A DNA stretch of 64,000 nt, taken from assembly GCA_002840765.1 (NCBI GenBank), contig PHCE01000016.1, positions 1-64,000 of the forward strand, written 5' to 3'. The notes under the pieces are model-generated. The model was not told the DNA's origin. It saw only the letters and a list, made by a program, of their open reading frames with translations, and did not search any database. Both the position numbers and the translations under genes were made by a program. Shown here piece after piece: positions 29,716 through 38,802 of the stretch; position 1 is the stretch's first letter; every line of letters starts with the position of its first letter. This DNA is from Betaproteobacteria bacterium HGW-Betaproteobacteria-7. Lineage in GTDB: Bacteria > Pseudomonadota > Gammaproteobacteria > Burkholderiales > Rhodocyclaceae.

Positions 29716-30216
29716 GTGTTCGCCGTCGTCCTCTACCAGCCGGAAATCCCGCCCAATACCGGCAACATCATCCGCCTCTGCGCCAATACCGGAGCCGAGC
29801 TGCATCTCGTCGAACCCCTGGGTTTCATCATCACCGACAAGGGTTTGCGGCGCGCCGGACTCGATTACCACGAGTACGCCCGTGTCGTTCATCACGCCGA
29901 CTGGGCCGCCTGCAAGGCAGCACTGGCCGGTCGCCGGCTGCTGGCGATGACGACGCGCGGTGCAGCCAGTCCATTCACGACTGCCTTGCACAATGATGAT
30001 GTCTTTGTCTTTGGTCGGGAAACCAGCGGTCTGCCCCCCGAAGTGATCGCCGAATTCCCACCGCAACAGCGGCTACGCCTGCCCATGCAGGCCGATCAAC
30101 GCAGTCTGAACTTGTCGAATGCCGTCGCCGTCACCGTTTTCGAGGCCTGGCGGCAAAACGGCTTCGCTGGCGCCGCCCAGCCTTCGCCACGGCTGGCAGG
30201 AGACGCAGGCGTTTAG
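29716..30216 (+). CDS. trmL: tRNA (cytidine(34)-2'-O)-methyltransferase TrmL
   Basis: A 166-residue SPOUT methyltransferase that 2'-O-methylates the wobble base of tRNA-Leu isoacceptors. The three knot motifs are clear: [21 protein letters not shown], and [11 protein letters not shown]. The GTG at 29716 gives the normal family start; its ribosome site is weak. The stop overlaps that of gpsA by 3 bases in convergent fashion. Confidence 0.93.
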   Translation: MFAVVLYQPEIPPNTGNIIRLCANTGAELHLVEPLGFIITDKGLRRAGLDYHEYARVVHHADWAACKAALAGRRLLAMTTRGAASPFTTALHNDDVFVFGRETSGLPPEVIAEFPPQQRLRLPMQADQRSLNLSNAVAVTVFEAWRQNGFAGAAQPSPRLAGDAGV

Positions 30217-31202
30217 GCCGCTTCCTCTTTGGGGTCGCGAGCCATCAACTCGGCGACTGCTTGGGCAGCACTCAAGCGGCCATCAAGAACAGCGGCAACG
30301 GCTGCACTGATCGGCATATCGACAGCAAACTGGCTGGCCAGGCGATCCACTTCACGTGCCGTGTAAACGCCTTCGGCGACGTGACCCAGCTCTTCGAGAA
30401 TTTGCGGCAGCGACTTATTCTCGGCCAGCGCCAGTCCAACACGCCGGTTGCGCGACAGATCGCCAGTACAGGTAAGAATCAGGTCGCCCATGCCGGCGAG
30501 ACCCATGAAGGTTTCGCGCTGCGCCCCCAGCGCCACACCCAGGCGGGCAATTTCGGCCAGACCACGAGTCATCAGCGCAGCCCGCGAATTCAGCCCGAGA
30601 CCGAGACCGTCGCAAACACCGCTAGCGATGGCCAGCACGTTCTTGACGGCGCCGCCCACCTCGACCCCGACCAAATCGTCATTGGCATAGATGCGCAGGC
30701 GAGCTCCATGCAGCTCGCGGGCAGCCTCGCGAGCAAAAACTGGATCATTGGCAGCCAGAGCGATAGCGGTTGGCTGTCCGGCAGCGACTTCCTCGGCAAA
30801 ACTGGGACCGGAGAGTGCCCCGAAAACCGCCTCGGGACCGAGCACTTCGCCAACGACCTGATGTGGCAACTTGCCGCTACCGGCCTCGAATCCCTTGCAC
30901 ACCCAGAGCATTGGCAAGTGGACTCCGTGTGCCCGCAGGTTCTCAACTGTTGGCCGCAAACCGGCGATCGGCGTGGCGACGATGAGCAGTTCGGCAGCAC
31001 TCACCGCTGCCGCGAAATCGGTCGTGACGTCCACCCCATCGGGTAGGCGATAACCCGGAAAAAAGCGCCGGTTCTCACGCGAATCCCTTAGCTCGGCGGC
31101 CACATCGGCCTCGCGCGACCACAGGGTGACCTCATGCTTGTCGGCAAAGGCAATGGCCAGCGCCGTACCCCAGGCGCCCGCACCGAGCAACGTCAGCCTC
31201 AT
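30213..31202 (-). CDS. gpsA: Glycerol-3-phosphate dehydrogenase [NAD(P)+]
   Basis: A 329-residue enzyme that reduces dihydroxyacetone phosphate to sn-glycerol 3-phosphate for phospholipid synthesis. It opens with the Rossmann motif [12 protein letters not shown]. The catalytic lysine is in [19 protein letters not shown] is also seen. The ATG overlaps the stop of the SH3 protein (ATGA-type), and gpsA is the last gene of the leftward run that includes secB and grxC, an order kept in betaproteobacteria. Confidence 0.95.
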   Translation of the reverse strand: MRLTLLGAGAWGTALAIAFADKHEVTLWSREADVAAELRDSRENRRFFPGYRLPDGVDVTTDFAAAVSAAELLIVATPIAGLRPTVENLRAHGVHLPMLWVCKGFEAGSGKLPHQVVGEVLGPEAVFGALSGPSFAEEVAAGQPTAIALAANDPVFAREAARELHGARLRIYANDDLVGVEVGGAVKNVLAIASGVCDGLGLGLNSRAALMTRGLAEIARLGVALGAQRETFMGLAGMGDLILTCTGDLSRNRRVGLALAENKSLPQILEELGHVAEGVYTAREVDRLASQFAVDMPISAAVAAVLDGRLSAAQAVAELMARDPKEEAA

Positions 31203-31639
31203 AGACCCCAGACCTGCGTGATGCTCACGAAACCGGTCGCCCCGTCGCGATGCTTGACCCGCGCCCAGCCCGGCGCTGCCGTAGCAAGCAGTTCGATGGC
31301 CACCCACTTGTCGAGTTCGGCAACGACCGGCGCCTCGGCATTGTCGGCCTGACGAATTTCTGCCTTCGGCGCGATCACCACCAGGTTGCGCTTTTCCGCC
31401 AGATTGGCTGACTCGATCCAGGCCAGGGAACCTTCGGCATCCCGCACCTTGACCCAGCCCTCAAGACGGACGACAACCTCAACAGGCGTTTGCGCGCGAA
31501 TCAGGTAGAGCTTCTGCCCCTTTTGCGACGGCGCATCATAGAGGATGGCTACCGGCACATCGACGACGCGGTAGTCGCTGGCGGCCGTCAGACCGGCAAC
31601 GCCAGCCAGGCTCAGGGCAAGAAGTGTCCGACGCAGCAT
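31199..31639 (-). CDS. Exported SH3-domain protein
   Basis: A 146-residue protein with a signal peptide ([13 protein letters not shown], cleavage near T-A-A-S) and two bacterial SH3-like segments (about 25-80 and 88-146). The repeated pattern is V-x-G-W-V-K-V-R-D and [14 protein letters not shown]. Bacterial SH3 domains often bind cell-wall peptides. Specific role unknown. Located between secB and gpsA with a 4-base overlap to gpsA. Confidence 0.8.
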   Translation of the reverse strand: MLRRTLLALSLAGVAGLTAASDYRVVDVPVAILYDAPSQKGQKLYLIRAQTPVEVVVRLEGWVKVRDAEGSLAWIESANLAEKRNLVVIAPKAEIRQADNAEAPVVAELDKWVAIELLATAAPGWARVKHRDGATGFVSITQVWGL

Positions 31640-31648
31640 GCGTGCTCC

Positions 31649-32113
31649 TTACTGGATGGGAACCTCGGTCGGCGCCTGGGCCTGCTCCTGCTCTTGCAGA
31701 CGCTGCAGGTACATGGCCTCGAAATTGACCGGCTGCAGAACGATGGGCTGGAAGCCGGCACGGGTCACGGCATCGGACACCACTTCCCGAGCGTAGGGGA
31801 AGAGGATGTTCGGGCAGGCTACGGCAATCAGCGGCTCCATCTGTTCCTGCGGCACGTTCTGGATGCGGAACACGCCAGCCTGGCCAACCTCGACCAGGAA
31901 AACGGTCTTTTCACCGATGGATGCGGTCACCGTAACGGTCAGCACCACCTCGAAGACGTTGTCGCCAACCGGACGGCCGCCGGAATTGAGCTGAATCTGG
32001 ATCTGCGGGGCTTCGCGCTCGAGAAAAACTTCCGGCGCATTCGGCACTTCCAGCGAGAGATCCTTGACGTAGAGTTTTTCGATGCCAAAGACGGGTTGTT
32101 CGTTCTGTTCCAT
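31649..32113 (-). CDS. secB: Protein-export chaperone SecB
   Basis: A 154-residue tetrameric chaperone that keeps preproteins unfolded and hands them to SecA. Family motifs are Y-V-K-D-L-S-L-E-V-P-N-A-P-E-V-F and C-P-N-I-L-F-P-Y-A-R-E. An acidic and Gln-rich C-terminal tail is present. It lies 28 bases after grxC, and grxC-secB-gpsA is a widely conserved block. Confidence 0.96.
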   Translation of the reverse strand: MEQNEQPVFGIEKLYVKDLSLEVPNAPEVFLEREAPQIQIQLNSGGRPVGDNVFEVVLTVTVTASIGEKTVFLVEVGQAGVFRIQNVPQEQMEPLIAVACPNILFPYAREVVSDAVTRAGFQPIVLQPVNFEAMYLQRLQEQEQAQAPTEVPIQ

Positions 32114-32141
32114 GTTCTTCTTTCGGAAAGGGGATGAATGG

Positions 32142-32411
32142 TCAGGAATGCTTGGCTTCCAGCAGCGGCTTCAGGCCGCCCGCCGCGTCCAGCGCGTAGA
32201 GGTCGTCGCAACCACCAACGTGGGTGTCACCGATGTAGATTTGCGGCACGGTCCGCCGACCGGTGCGTTGCATCATTTCATCACGACGCTCCGCATCCAG
32301 GTCGATGCGAACCTCTTCGATCGCCTCGACGCCACGCGCCTTGAGCAGTTGTTTGGCACGCAGGCAATAGGGGCAAACCGCTGTGGTGTACATCAGAACG
32401 GTAGCATTCAT
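32142..32411 (-). CDS. grxC: Glutaredoxin 3
   Basis: An 89-residue glutaredoxin with the active site C-P-Y-C (Cys13 and Cys16), the T-V-P-Q-I-Y-I-G cis-proline motif and G-G-C-D-D-L glutathione-binding loop. It uses glutathione to reduce disulfides and protein mixed disulfides in the cytoplasm. Its ATG overlaps the rhodanese stop (ATGA). Confidence 0.95.
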   Translation of the reverse strand: MNATVLMYTTAVCPYCLRAKQLLKARGVEAIEEVRIDLDAERRDEMMQRTGRRTVPQIYIGDTHVGGCDDLYALDAAGGLKPLLEAKHS

Positions 32412-32833
32412 TTGTTACGGGATCCTTTCTTCACCGGATAACCAGCCGCCAGCCAGGCGTCAACACCGCCGGCCAGGGAATGGATTCTGGCGAAGCCGTT
32501 TTTCTTCAATTCGGCGCACGCCTTGTTGGAACGAATGCCCGCCGCACAACAGACCAGCAGCGGCTTGTCCTTGAATTTTTCCAGCTCGCCAATGCGGTCG
32601 GCCAGCTTGCCCGCCGGAATGTTGCGCGCCTCCGGCAGGTGGCCGGCGGCAAATTCGTCGCCTTCACGCACATCGAGGATGATGGCATCCTCGCGGTTGA
32701 TCAGTTGCGTTGCCTCGACCGGGCCAAGGGCATTACCTGCCGCCCGGAAAATCAGCGGCCAGAGCAGGCCAAGGCCGCTGACCACGACGATTCCCACGAG
32801 CAGGATATTCTGGTTGATAAATTCCATCGGCAT
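32408..32833 (-). CDS. Membrane-anchored rhodanese-like sulfurtransferase
   Basis: A 141-residue protein with one N-terminal membrane segment (about 9-30) and a single rhodanese domain (about 40-135). The active-site loop is C-A-A-G-I-R-S with the nucleophile Cys96, preceded by a second cysteine. It resembles E. coli YibN, which also sits upstream of grxC and secB. It could move sulfane sulfur at the membrane; the acceptor is not known. It follows the ArsR gene directly. Confidence 0.88.
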   Translation of the reverse strand: MPMEFINQNILLVGIVVVSGLGLLWPLIFRAAGNALGPVEATQLINREDAIILDVREGDEFAAGHLPEARNIPAGKLADRIGELEKFKDKPLLVCCAAGIRSNKACAELKKNGFARIHSLAGGVDAWLAAGYPVKKGSRNK

Positions 32834-33154
32834 TTAGCGGGGCTCCTCGCCACAAAAAACTTCGCGCATCATACCGACAAGCTGCAAGGTCCGTTGATCG
32901 CCGACGCGATAGTAGACGCGGTTGGCGTCCTTACGCGTGACGAGCACGCCTTTTTCGCGCAGGATGGCCAAGTGCTGGGAAATATTGCTCTGCGAGGTGC
33001 CAACGGCCTCGACAATTTCCTGCACGCATGCCTCCTGGTCGCCCAGCACGCAAAGTACCTTGAGACGCAGGGGATGAGCGATGGATTTCAGCGCACGCGC
33101 CGCCATCTCGATATGCTCCTGCTTTTCGATCAGGTTGAAGGAAGGGGTTTCCAA
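32834..33154 (-). CDS. ArsR family winged-helix regulator
   Basis: A 106-residue repressor-like protein from a TTG start at 33154. The winged helix (about 20-85) contains H-P-L-R-L-K-V-L and S-Q-S-N-I-S-Q-H-L-A-I-L-R-E. Cysteines at about 35 and 42 region (V-L-C-V-L and E-A-C-V-Q) and near the end (F-C-G-E-E) could sense metal, sulfane sulfur or redox; they resemble the sulfur-sensing SqrR/BigR type. The ATG at 33184 is unlikely because it coincides with a TATAAT -10; TTG has an AGG site 6 bases upstream. It probably controls the rhodanese-grxC-secB run. Confidence 0.75.
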   Translation of the reverse strand: METPSFNLIEKQEHIEMAARALKSIAHPLRLKVLCVLGDQEACVQEIVEAVGTSQSNISQHLAILREKGVLVTRKDANRVYYRVGDQRTLQLVGMMREVFCGEEPR

Positions 33155-33182
33155 GACAAACCTCGTTATCGGTGAATGGATC

Positions 33183-33188
33183 ATTATA
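33183..33188 (-). promoter_or_regulatory. -10 element of the arsR-rhodanese operon
   Basis: A perfect TATAAT on the minus strand overlaps the first candidate ATG of the regulator. No good -35 is seen at 16-18 bases, so an activator or an extended element may be needed. It decides the start codon of the downstream gene. Confidence 0.5.
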
Positions 33189-33319
33189 AAATAAGGACTT
33201 CCCGTTCGCCGACCTTAATCGCCATCAATTCCGCCATGTTCAGCCGAAAAAGGCGCCTCTCCGGACGCCACCCCAAGCCGTCGCCCGAGCCGGTTCAGGA
33301 CGCGCGACGCAAGGGCGGA

Positions 33320-34627
33320 ATGCTCAGGACGGCGGCACTGGTGGCCGCCGTTTTCCTTTGCTTGCCCCCTGCCGTGGCCCAGAAGCGAACATCAACCGCG
33401 GCGGCACCGGAAATCGCCGAGCGTCAGGCCGACCTCGGCGAACTGCGCGGCCGCATCGAAACCCTGCGCAAGGAACTGAACGCCAGCGAGGAAAATCGCG
33501 CCGATGCCGGCGTCCGCCTGCGCGAATCGGAACGCCAGATTTCCCGCCTGCAGCGCGAACTGCATGAACTCGCCGAACAACGCGGAAAATTGCAGCGCGA
33601 ACTGCAATCCCTGGAACAACAATCCAGCGAACTGGGCAGCACCCTGAGCCAGCAGCAGGCACAACTGGAGCGCCTGCTCTACAAGCAGCACCTGCGCAGC
33701 ACCCCTGATTCGCTACAGATGCTGCTCAATGGTGACGACCCCAACCAGATGGCGCGCGACCTTCACTACTTGTCGGCCATCGCCCATAGTCGGGCGGAAC
33801 TGATGAGCGAAATCCGCCAGACACTGACGAAAAAGAAGGCCCTGGCCGCCGACGCCCGCGAACGTAGCGCCGAACTGACGCAGGTTGAGGCCGAACAGCA
33901 GCAGCGGGCCGAGGAACTAAAGCAGCAGCGCGACGAACGCAAAGCGCTCTACGCCGAAATGTCGAGCAAGGTGAACGCCCAACGCAAGGAAATCGGTAAC
34001 CTGCAACGTAACGAGAGGCGCCTGACGCAGTTGATCGATCGTCTTTCAAAAATTCTCGCCGCCCAGGCCGCGCAAGCCGCCCGCGCCGAAGCAGCACGTG
34101 CCAGAGCAGCGGAAGCGGCTCGCCAGCAGGCGCAGAAGGACCCCGAACGCCCCGCTCAGCGCAGTCCTGAATCCGTTCCGCCACGCAGAGCTGAAGCCGA
34201 AAACCACTACGAACCCGCCCCCAGTGATGGCAGCTTTGCCCGCCAGAAGGGCAAGCTGCGGCTGCCGGTACGTGGCGGCGTGGCCGGCCGCTTCGGCGCG
34301 CCGCGCGAAGGCGGTGGTAGCTGGCGCGGCCTGTTCATCCGCAGCGCCAGCGGCAGTGAAGTCAAGGCCATCGCCAACGGCCGAGTGGTCTTCGCCGAAT
34401 GGATGCGCGGCTTCGGCAATTTGCTGATCGTCGATCATGGCAACGCCTACCTGTCGATCTACGGTAACAACGACACTTTGCTAAAGCAGGTCGGCCAGGC
34501 AGTCAAGGGCGGGGAGACGGTAGCTACCGTCGGCAACAGCGGAGGCAATCCGGAATCCGGTTTATACTTTGAACTCCGTCACCAGGGAAAACCGATCGAC
34601 CCGATGAAATGGGCAAGCCTGAAATGA
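33320..34627 (+). CDS. envC: Murein hydrolase activator EnvC
   Basis: A 435-residue exported protein. A signal peptide (L-R-T-A-A-L-V-A-A-V-F-L-C-L-P-P-A-V-A) is followed by a long coiled coil (about 30-260, rich in Q, E, R) and a LytM domain at about 305-430. The LytM domain lacks the full zinc ligand set, as in EnvC proteins that activate amidases at the septum instead of cutting wall themselves. The start at 33320 is preferred because the signal peptide then has a normal length; an upstream in-frame ATG at 33236 lacks a ribosome site but cannot be excluded. It overlaps ctpA by 4 bases. Confidence 0.88.
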   Translation: MLRTAALVAAVFLCLPPAVAQKRTSTAAAPEIAERQADLGELRGRIETLRKELNASEENRADAGVRLRESERQISRLQRELHELAEQRGKLQRELQSLEQQSSELGSTLSQQQAQLERLLYKQHLRSTPDSLQMLLNGDDPNQMARDLHYLSAIAHSRAELMSEIRQTLTKKKALAADARERSAELTQVEAEQQQRAEELKQQRDERKALYAEMSSKVNAQRKEIGNLQRNERRLTQLIDRLSKILAAQAAQAARAEAARARAAEAARQQAQKDPERPAQRSPESVPPRRAEAENHYEPAPSDGSFARQKGKLRLPVRGGVAGRFGAPREGGGSWRGLFIRSASGSEVKAIANGRVVFAEWMRGFGNLLIVDHGNAYLSIYGNNDTLLKQVGQAVKGGETVATVGNSGGNPESGLYFELRHQGKPIDPMKWASLK

Positions 34628-36018
34628 GCAAAGCGAAAACCGTCAGTTTGATAGTGGGTGGATTCTTGGCCGGCGCCATGATCAGCCTCAACTTCCCCGC
34701 CCTCGCCGACAAGGAAGCCGCTCCCGGCCTACCCATCGAGGAATTGCGTACCTTTGCCGAGGTCTACAGCGCCATCAAGCAAGGCTACGTCGAACCGGTC
34801 GAAGACAAGAAGATGATCACCAATGCCATCGCCGGCATGCTGGCCAATCTTGATCCCCACTCGGCCTATCTTGACGCCGACGCCTTCAAGGACCTGCAGG
34901 TTGGCACGCAGGGTGAATTCGGCGGCCTCGGCATCGAGGTCGGCATGGAAGACGGCCTGGTCAAGGTCGTCTCGCCGATCGAAGACACGCCGGCCTACCG
35001 CGCCGGCATCAAGTCCGGCGACCTGATCTTCAAGCTCGACGAAACGCTGGTCAAGGGCCTGACCCTGGCGGATGCCGTCAAGAAGATGCGCGGCAAGCCG
35101 AAAACCCCGATCAAGCTGACCATCCTGCGCAAGGGCGAGGCCAAGCCGCTGGAAATCACCCTGATCCGCGAAGTAATCAAGGTACAGAGCGTCAAGTCCA
35201 AGCTGGTTGAACCGGGTTATGGCTGGATTCGCGTCACCCAGTTCCAGGAAAACACCGTTACCGATCTAGCCAGGCATCTCGGCACCCTGTACAAGGACGG
35301 TAAGCTGAATGGCCTCGTCCTCGACCTGCGCAACGACCCGGGCGGCCTGCTCAACGGCGCCATCGGCGTATCCGCTGCCTTCCTGGCGCCTGACGTCAAG
35401 GTCGTGTCGACTAATGGTCGCACCGAAGATGCCAAGCAGGAATTCCTCGCCCGACCGCGCGATTATCTGCGTGGCACGCGCGAAGATCCGCTGCGCACAC
35501 TGCCGGCGGCAATCAAGGACGTGCCAATGGTCGTCCTGGTCAATAGCGGTTCGGCCTCGGCTTCGGAAATCGTCGCTGGCGCCCTGCAGGACCACAAGCG
35601 GGCGGTGATCATGGGCACCCAGACTTTCGGCAAGGGGTCTGTGCAATCGGTGCTGCCGTTGCCTGGCAATTCAGCCATCAAGCTGACCACGGCCCGCTAC
35701 TACACCCCGGCTGGCCGCTCGATCCAGGCCAAGGGCATCGTGCCCGACATCGTTGTCGAAGAATCGGCCAATGGCTCTTCCTCGGCGACCAACCGCATCC
35801 GCGAAGCCGACCTCGAACGCCACCTGAGCAATGACCGCGACAAGGAAGTCCCGCGCAGCGAAATGAAGCCAGCGGAGAAGCCGGGCAAGGACAAGAACAA
35901 CAAGGAAGAAATTGACGAGATGCCCCAACGTCTCGAGTACGCCAGCCCGAGCGACTATCAGTTCCAGCAGGCGCTCAATCTGCTCAAGGGCTTGCAGATC
36001 ATGCAGAAGCCGAAATAA
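34624..36018 (+). CDS. ctpA: C-terminal processing peptidase, S41 family
   Basis: A 464-residue periplasmic serine protease. The N-terminal hydrophobic segment is at about 8-27, a PDZ domain at about 85-165, and the S41 catalytic part at about 190-370. The serine lies in V-N-S-G-S-A-S-A-S-E-I and the lysine in G-T-Q-T-F-G-K-G-S-V-Q-S. Such Ctp proteases trim or degrade cell-wall hydrolases and other periplasmic proteins. The charged C-terminal region (about 385-450) is of low complexity. Translationally coupled to envC by an ATGA overlap, a conserved pairing. Confidence 0.94.
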   Translation: MSKAKTVSLIVGGFLAGAMISLNFPALADKEAAPGLPIEELRTFAEVYSAIKQGYVEPVEDKKMITNAIAGMLANLDPHSAYLDADAFKDLQVGTQGEFGGLGIEVGMEDGLVKVVSPIEDTPAYRAGIKSGDLIFKLDETLVKGLTLADAVKKMRGKPKTPIKLTILRKGEAKPLEITLIREVIKVQSVKSKLVEPGYGWIRVTQFQENTVTDLARHLGTLYKDGKLNGLVLDLRNDPGGLLNGAIGVSAAFLAPDVKVVSTNGRTEDAKQEFLARPRDYLRGTREDPLRTLPAAIKDVPMVVLVNSGSASASEIVAGALQDHKRAVIMGTQTFGKGSVQSVLPLPGNSAIKLTTARYYTPAGRSIQAKGIVPDIVVEESANGSSSATNRIREADLERHLSNDRDKEVPRSEMKPAEKPGKDKNNKEEIDEMPQRLEYASPSDYQFQQALNLLKGLQIMQKPK

Positions 36019-36038
36019 GCACTCGGCAGGGAGGAACG

Positions 36039-36440
36039 ATGCACAGTTCGGACCTGAAGAAAAAGCGCGAGATCCAGTTCTCCAAGTTCCCCCCCGGCCA
36101 AGTGCCGGAGGCGGCCGACGATCTGCAGCGCGTCGACGAACTGGAAGTGGAAGCCAAATACGAGAAGCGCGCCCTTGGCGTCGCCTACGATCTACGCCAG
36201 CACACCCTACGCGAACTCGACGAGCATCTGGTGGACAAGGGCTACCATCTCGACAACACGTTGATGACCAAGCTGACCCGGGCCCTGATCTACTACGTCG
36301 AGGATACCCAGCTGCATAACATGGAAGCGCCGGAAAAGCGCATCAAGCGCTCCGAGCAGGAAGCCTACGTCAAGGCCTGGGAACACCACCCGCACGGCGA
36401 CCACGACGACACGCCGCCGGAGTGGCGGGAATACAAGTAG
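36039..36440 (+). CDS. Conserved protein of unknown function
   Basis: A 133-residue soluble, highly charged protein with no signal peptide or membrane segment. The middle (about 35-95) looks helical; the end is rich in His and Asp (E-H-H-P-H-G-D-H-D-D). I do not recognise a family. A good GGGAGG ribosome site and codon use like its neighbours support a real gene. It follows ctpA by 20 bases and is probably co-transcribed with it. Confidence 0.7.
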   Translation: MHSSDLKKKREIQFSKFPPGQVPEAADDLQRVDELEVEAKYEKRALGVAYDLRQHTLRELDEHLVDKGYHLDNTLMTKLTRALIYYVEDTQLHNMEAPEKRIKRSEQEAYVKAWEHHPHGDHDDTPPEWREYK

Positions 36441-36449
36441 CTATTTGGA

Positions 36450-36508
36450 TCGAGGATCAAGCTGTTAGCAAAACTACTCGATCCTCAATCCTGATAACTC
36501 GATCCTGA
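36450..36508. repeat. Cluster of GATCCT-type short repeats before the moeB/thiF gene
   Basis: ACTCGATCCT occurs at about 36475-36484 and 36497-36506, with an inverted copy GATCGAGGATC at about 36448-36458. Variants TCAATCCTGA and TCCTGAATGA lie between. The repeats run up to the ATG of the next gene and displace any Shine-Dalgarno sequence. They may form hairpins ending the upstream operon. Confidence 0.5.
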
Positions 36509-37336
36509 ATGACTGACGAGCAGCTTCTTCGTTACAGCCGCCACATCCTCCTCGATGCGCTCGGCATCGAAGGACAGGAGCGCATCCTGGCAACGCATGC
36601 ACTGGTGGTCGGCGCCGGTGGTCTCGGTTCGCCGGCAGCGCTGTACCTGGCCTCGGCCGGTGTCGGCAAGATCACGCTGGTCGATGACGACACCGTCGAT
36701 TTCACCAACCTGCAGCGTCAGATCCTGCACACCCAGGCACGCGTCGGCATGGCCAAGGCGGAATCGGGTCGCCAGGCACTGAGTGCGATCAATCCAGAGA
36801 TCACCATCGTGCCGCTGCAGCAACGACTGTCCGGCGAGGCGCTCGACGCTTTGGTCGCCACCGCCGACATCGTGCTCGACTGCACGGACAATTTCGCCAC
36901 CCGCCACGCCATCAACCGTGCCTGCGTCCATCACCGCAAACCGCTGGTCTCCGGCGCTGCCATCCGCTTCGACGGCCAGATCAGCGTTTACGACCTGCGC
37001 CGCGACGACGCGCCGTGTTACCACTGCCTGTTTCCCGAAGGCGAAGACGTCGAGGAAGTGCGCTGTGCGGTGATGGGCGTCTTCGCGCCGCTAACCGGCA
37101 TCATCGGCACCATGCAGGCAGCCGAAGCGCTGAAGCTGGCGGCCGGCATCGGCGAAAGCCTGAGCGGCCGGCTGCTGCTGCTCGATACGCTGGAAATGGA
37201 ATGGCGTAGCGTCCGTTTCAAGAAGGACCCGGCCTGCGCCGTTTGCGGGCCTAACGGAAACGGGCGATCAGGCGAATATCTTCACCAATCTGCCGCAGAT
37301 CGCGAATCTGCAGCAGGTGCTTGTCGCTCAGGCTAG
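36509..37336 (+). CDS. moeB: MoeB/ThiF-type adenylyltransferase (E1-like)
   Basis: A 275-residue E1-like enzyme that adenylates the C-terminal glycine of a sulfur carrier (MoaD or ThiS). The nucleotide loop is V-G-A-G-G-L-G-S-P-A-A; L-D-C-T-D-N-F-A-T-R-H and the adenylate-binding R-Q-I-L-H follow. The zinc ligands are in C-Y-H-C-L-F and C-A-V-C-G. Family members usually end just after C-x-x-C-G; here 28 extra residues follow, and the last 86 bases overlap the end of ribD on the other strand. MoeB and ThiF cannot be told apart by eye. No clear ribosome site. Confidence 0.88.
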   Translation: MTDEQLLRYSRHILLDALGIEGQERILATHALVVGAGGLGSPAALYLASAGVGKITLVDDDTVDFTNLQRQILHTQARVGMAKAESGRQALSAINPEITIVPLQQRLSGEALDALVATADIVLDCTDNFATRHAINRACVHHRKPLVSGAAIRFDGQISVYDLRRDDAPCYHCLFPEGEDVEEVRCAVMGVFAPLTGIIGTMQAAEALKLAAGIGESLSGRLLLLDTLEMEWRSVRFKKDPACAVCGPNGNGRSGEYLHQSAADRESAAGACRSG

Positions 37337-38339
37337 TCAGCTCGGGCAGGTTGAACAGACCGCTGGCCTGGTGACCGATCAGGCAGGGCGCCAGATAGAG
37401 CAGCAGTTCGTCGACCAGACCCTCACGCAGCAATGATCCGTTCAGCTTGAAGCCAGCTTCAGCATGGATTTCATTGATACCGCGCCGACCCAACTCGGCC
37501 AGCAGGTCGGCCAGTTCGACTTTGCCAAAGGCGTTCGGCAGGATCAGCACCTCTGCCCCAGCCGCCTGTAACGCGGCCATTTTGGCGGCATCTGCTACAG
37601 AGCCGGCGATCAGCACCGGCCCCCCTTTCAGGATGCGGGCGTTCAGCGGCGTTTCCAGCTTGCTGTCGACGACCACGCGCAGCGGCTGGCGCGGCGTCGC
37701 GAATTCGCGCACGTTCAATTGCGGATCGTCGTCGCGCACCGTGCCGATACCGGTCAGCACCGCACAGGCGCGCGCCCGCCAGCGCTGGCCGTCGCGCCGC
37801 GCCGCGGGGCCAGTGATCCACTGGCTGCTACCATTGTTCAGCGCCGTCTTGCCATCCAGGCTGGCCGCCGTCTTCAGGCGCAACCAGGGCCGACCACGCG
37901 TCATGCGCGCAACGAAGCCGATGTTGAGTTCGCGTGCTTCATTTTCCAACAGCCCGCAGGCGGTCTCGATGCCGCTCGCCTGCAGCAGGGCCAGGCCCTG
38001 GCCGGCGACCAAAGGATTGGGATCGCGCATCGCCGCGACAACGCGGCTCACGCCGGCGGCTATCAGCGCCTCGGCACAGGGCGGCGTACGGCCGTGGTGA
38101 CTGCACGGCTCCAGGGTCACGTAGGCGGTCGCCCCGCCCGCCTGGTCGCCGGCAGCGCGCAGCGCATGGACTTCGGCATGCGGTTCGCCGGCCTTCTCGT
38201 GCCAGCCTTCGCCGACGATGGCGCCTTCCTTGACCAGCAGGCAACCGACGCGCGGATTGGGGCTGGTTGTCCACAGGCCGCGCTCGGCCAGTTGCAGCGC
38301 CTGCGCCATCCAGCGATGGTCGGCGGCGGTAAAGCTCAT
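37251..38339 (-). CDS. ribD: Riboflavin biosynthesis protein RibD (deaminase/reductase)
   Basis: A 362-residue bifunctional enzyme for two steps of riboflavin synthesis. The deaminase domain (about 1-145) has the zinc site H-A-E-V-H-A-L and [14 protein letters not shown]. The reductase domain (about 148-360) begins at [15 protein letters not shown]. It follows nrdR with a 4-base overlap, the common order. The rest of the riboflavin genes are not in the window. Confidence 0.96.
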   Translation of the reverse strand: MSFTAADHRWMAQALQLAERGLWTTSPNPRVGCLLVKEGAIVGEGWHEKAGEPHAEVHALRAAGDQAGGATAYVTLEPCSHHGRTPPCAEALIAAGVSRVVAAMRDPNPLVAGQGLALLQASGIETACGLLENEARELNIGFVARMTRGRPWLRLKTAASLDGKTALNNGSSQWITGPAARRDGQRWRARACAVLTGIGTVRDDDPQLNVREFATPRQPLRVVVDSKLETPLNARILKGGPVLIAGSVADAAKMAALQAAGAEVLILPNAFGKVELADLLAELGRRGINEIHAEAGFKLNGSLLREGLVDELLLYLAPCLIGHQASGLFNLPELTSLSDKHLLQIRDLRQIGEDIRLIARFR

Positions 38340-38800
38340 TTTTTGCGGGGAGGCGGCGAGACTTCGCGGATCGCCCGGGAGAAGGCGTCGACGTCCTCGA
38401 AATTGCGATACACGGAGGCGAAGCGGATGTAGGCGACCTTGTCGAGCTTCTTCAGTTCGCGCATCACCAGCTCACCCAGTTGCTGCGTGCTGACTTCGCG
38501 CTCGCCGGCCGAGAGCAGGCGCTCCTCAATGTCGGCAACAGCGGCATCGACCGCCTCGATGCTCACCGGCCGCTTGCGCAGCGCCAGCTCAAGACTGGCG
38601 CGCAGCTTGGCCCGGCTGAACTCGGTGCGCAGGCCATTTTTCTTGACCACCTGCGGCAACTGGATTTCCGCCCGTTCATAGGTGGTGAAGCGCTTGTCGC
38701 AGGCATTGCACTTGCGGCGGCGACGGACGGTATCGCCCTCGTCATTGAGACGGGTATCGGCTACCGCCGTATCTTCAGCGCCGCAGAAAGGACATTTCAT
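38336..38800 (-). CDS. nrdR: Transcriptional repressor NrdR
   Basis: A 154-residue regulator of ribonucleotide reductase genes. The zinc ribbon has C-P-F-C at the start and C-N-A-C-D-K-R-F at about residue 31. The ATP-cone (about 48-138) senses ATP/dATP. It lies between glyA and ribD on the same strand. I looked for paired NrdR boxes near it and did not find convincing ones. Confidence 0.96.
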   Translation of the reverse strand: MKCPFCGAEDTAVADTRLNDEGDTVRRRRKCNACDKRFTTYERAEIQLPQVVKKNGLRTEFSRAKLRASLELALRKRPVSIEAVDAAVADIEERLLSAGEREVSTQQLGELVMRELKKLDKVAYIRFASVYRNFEDVDAFSRAIREVSPPPRKK

Positions 38801-38802
38801 CG

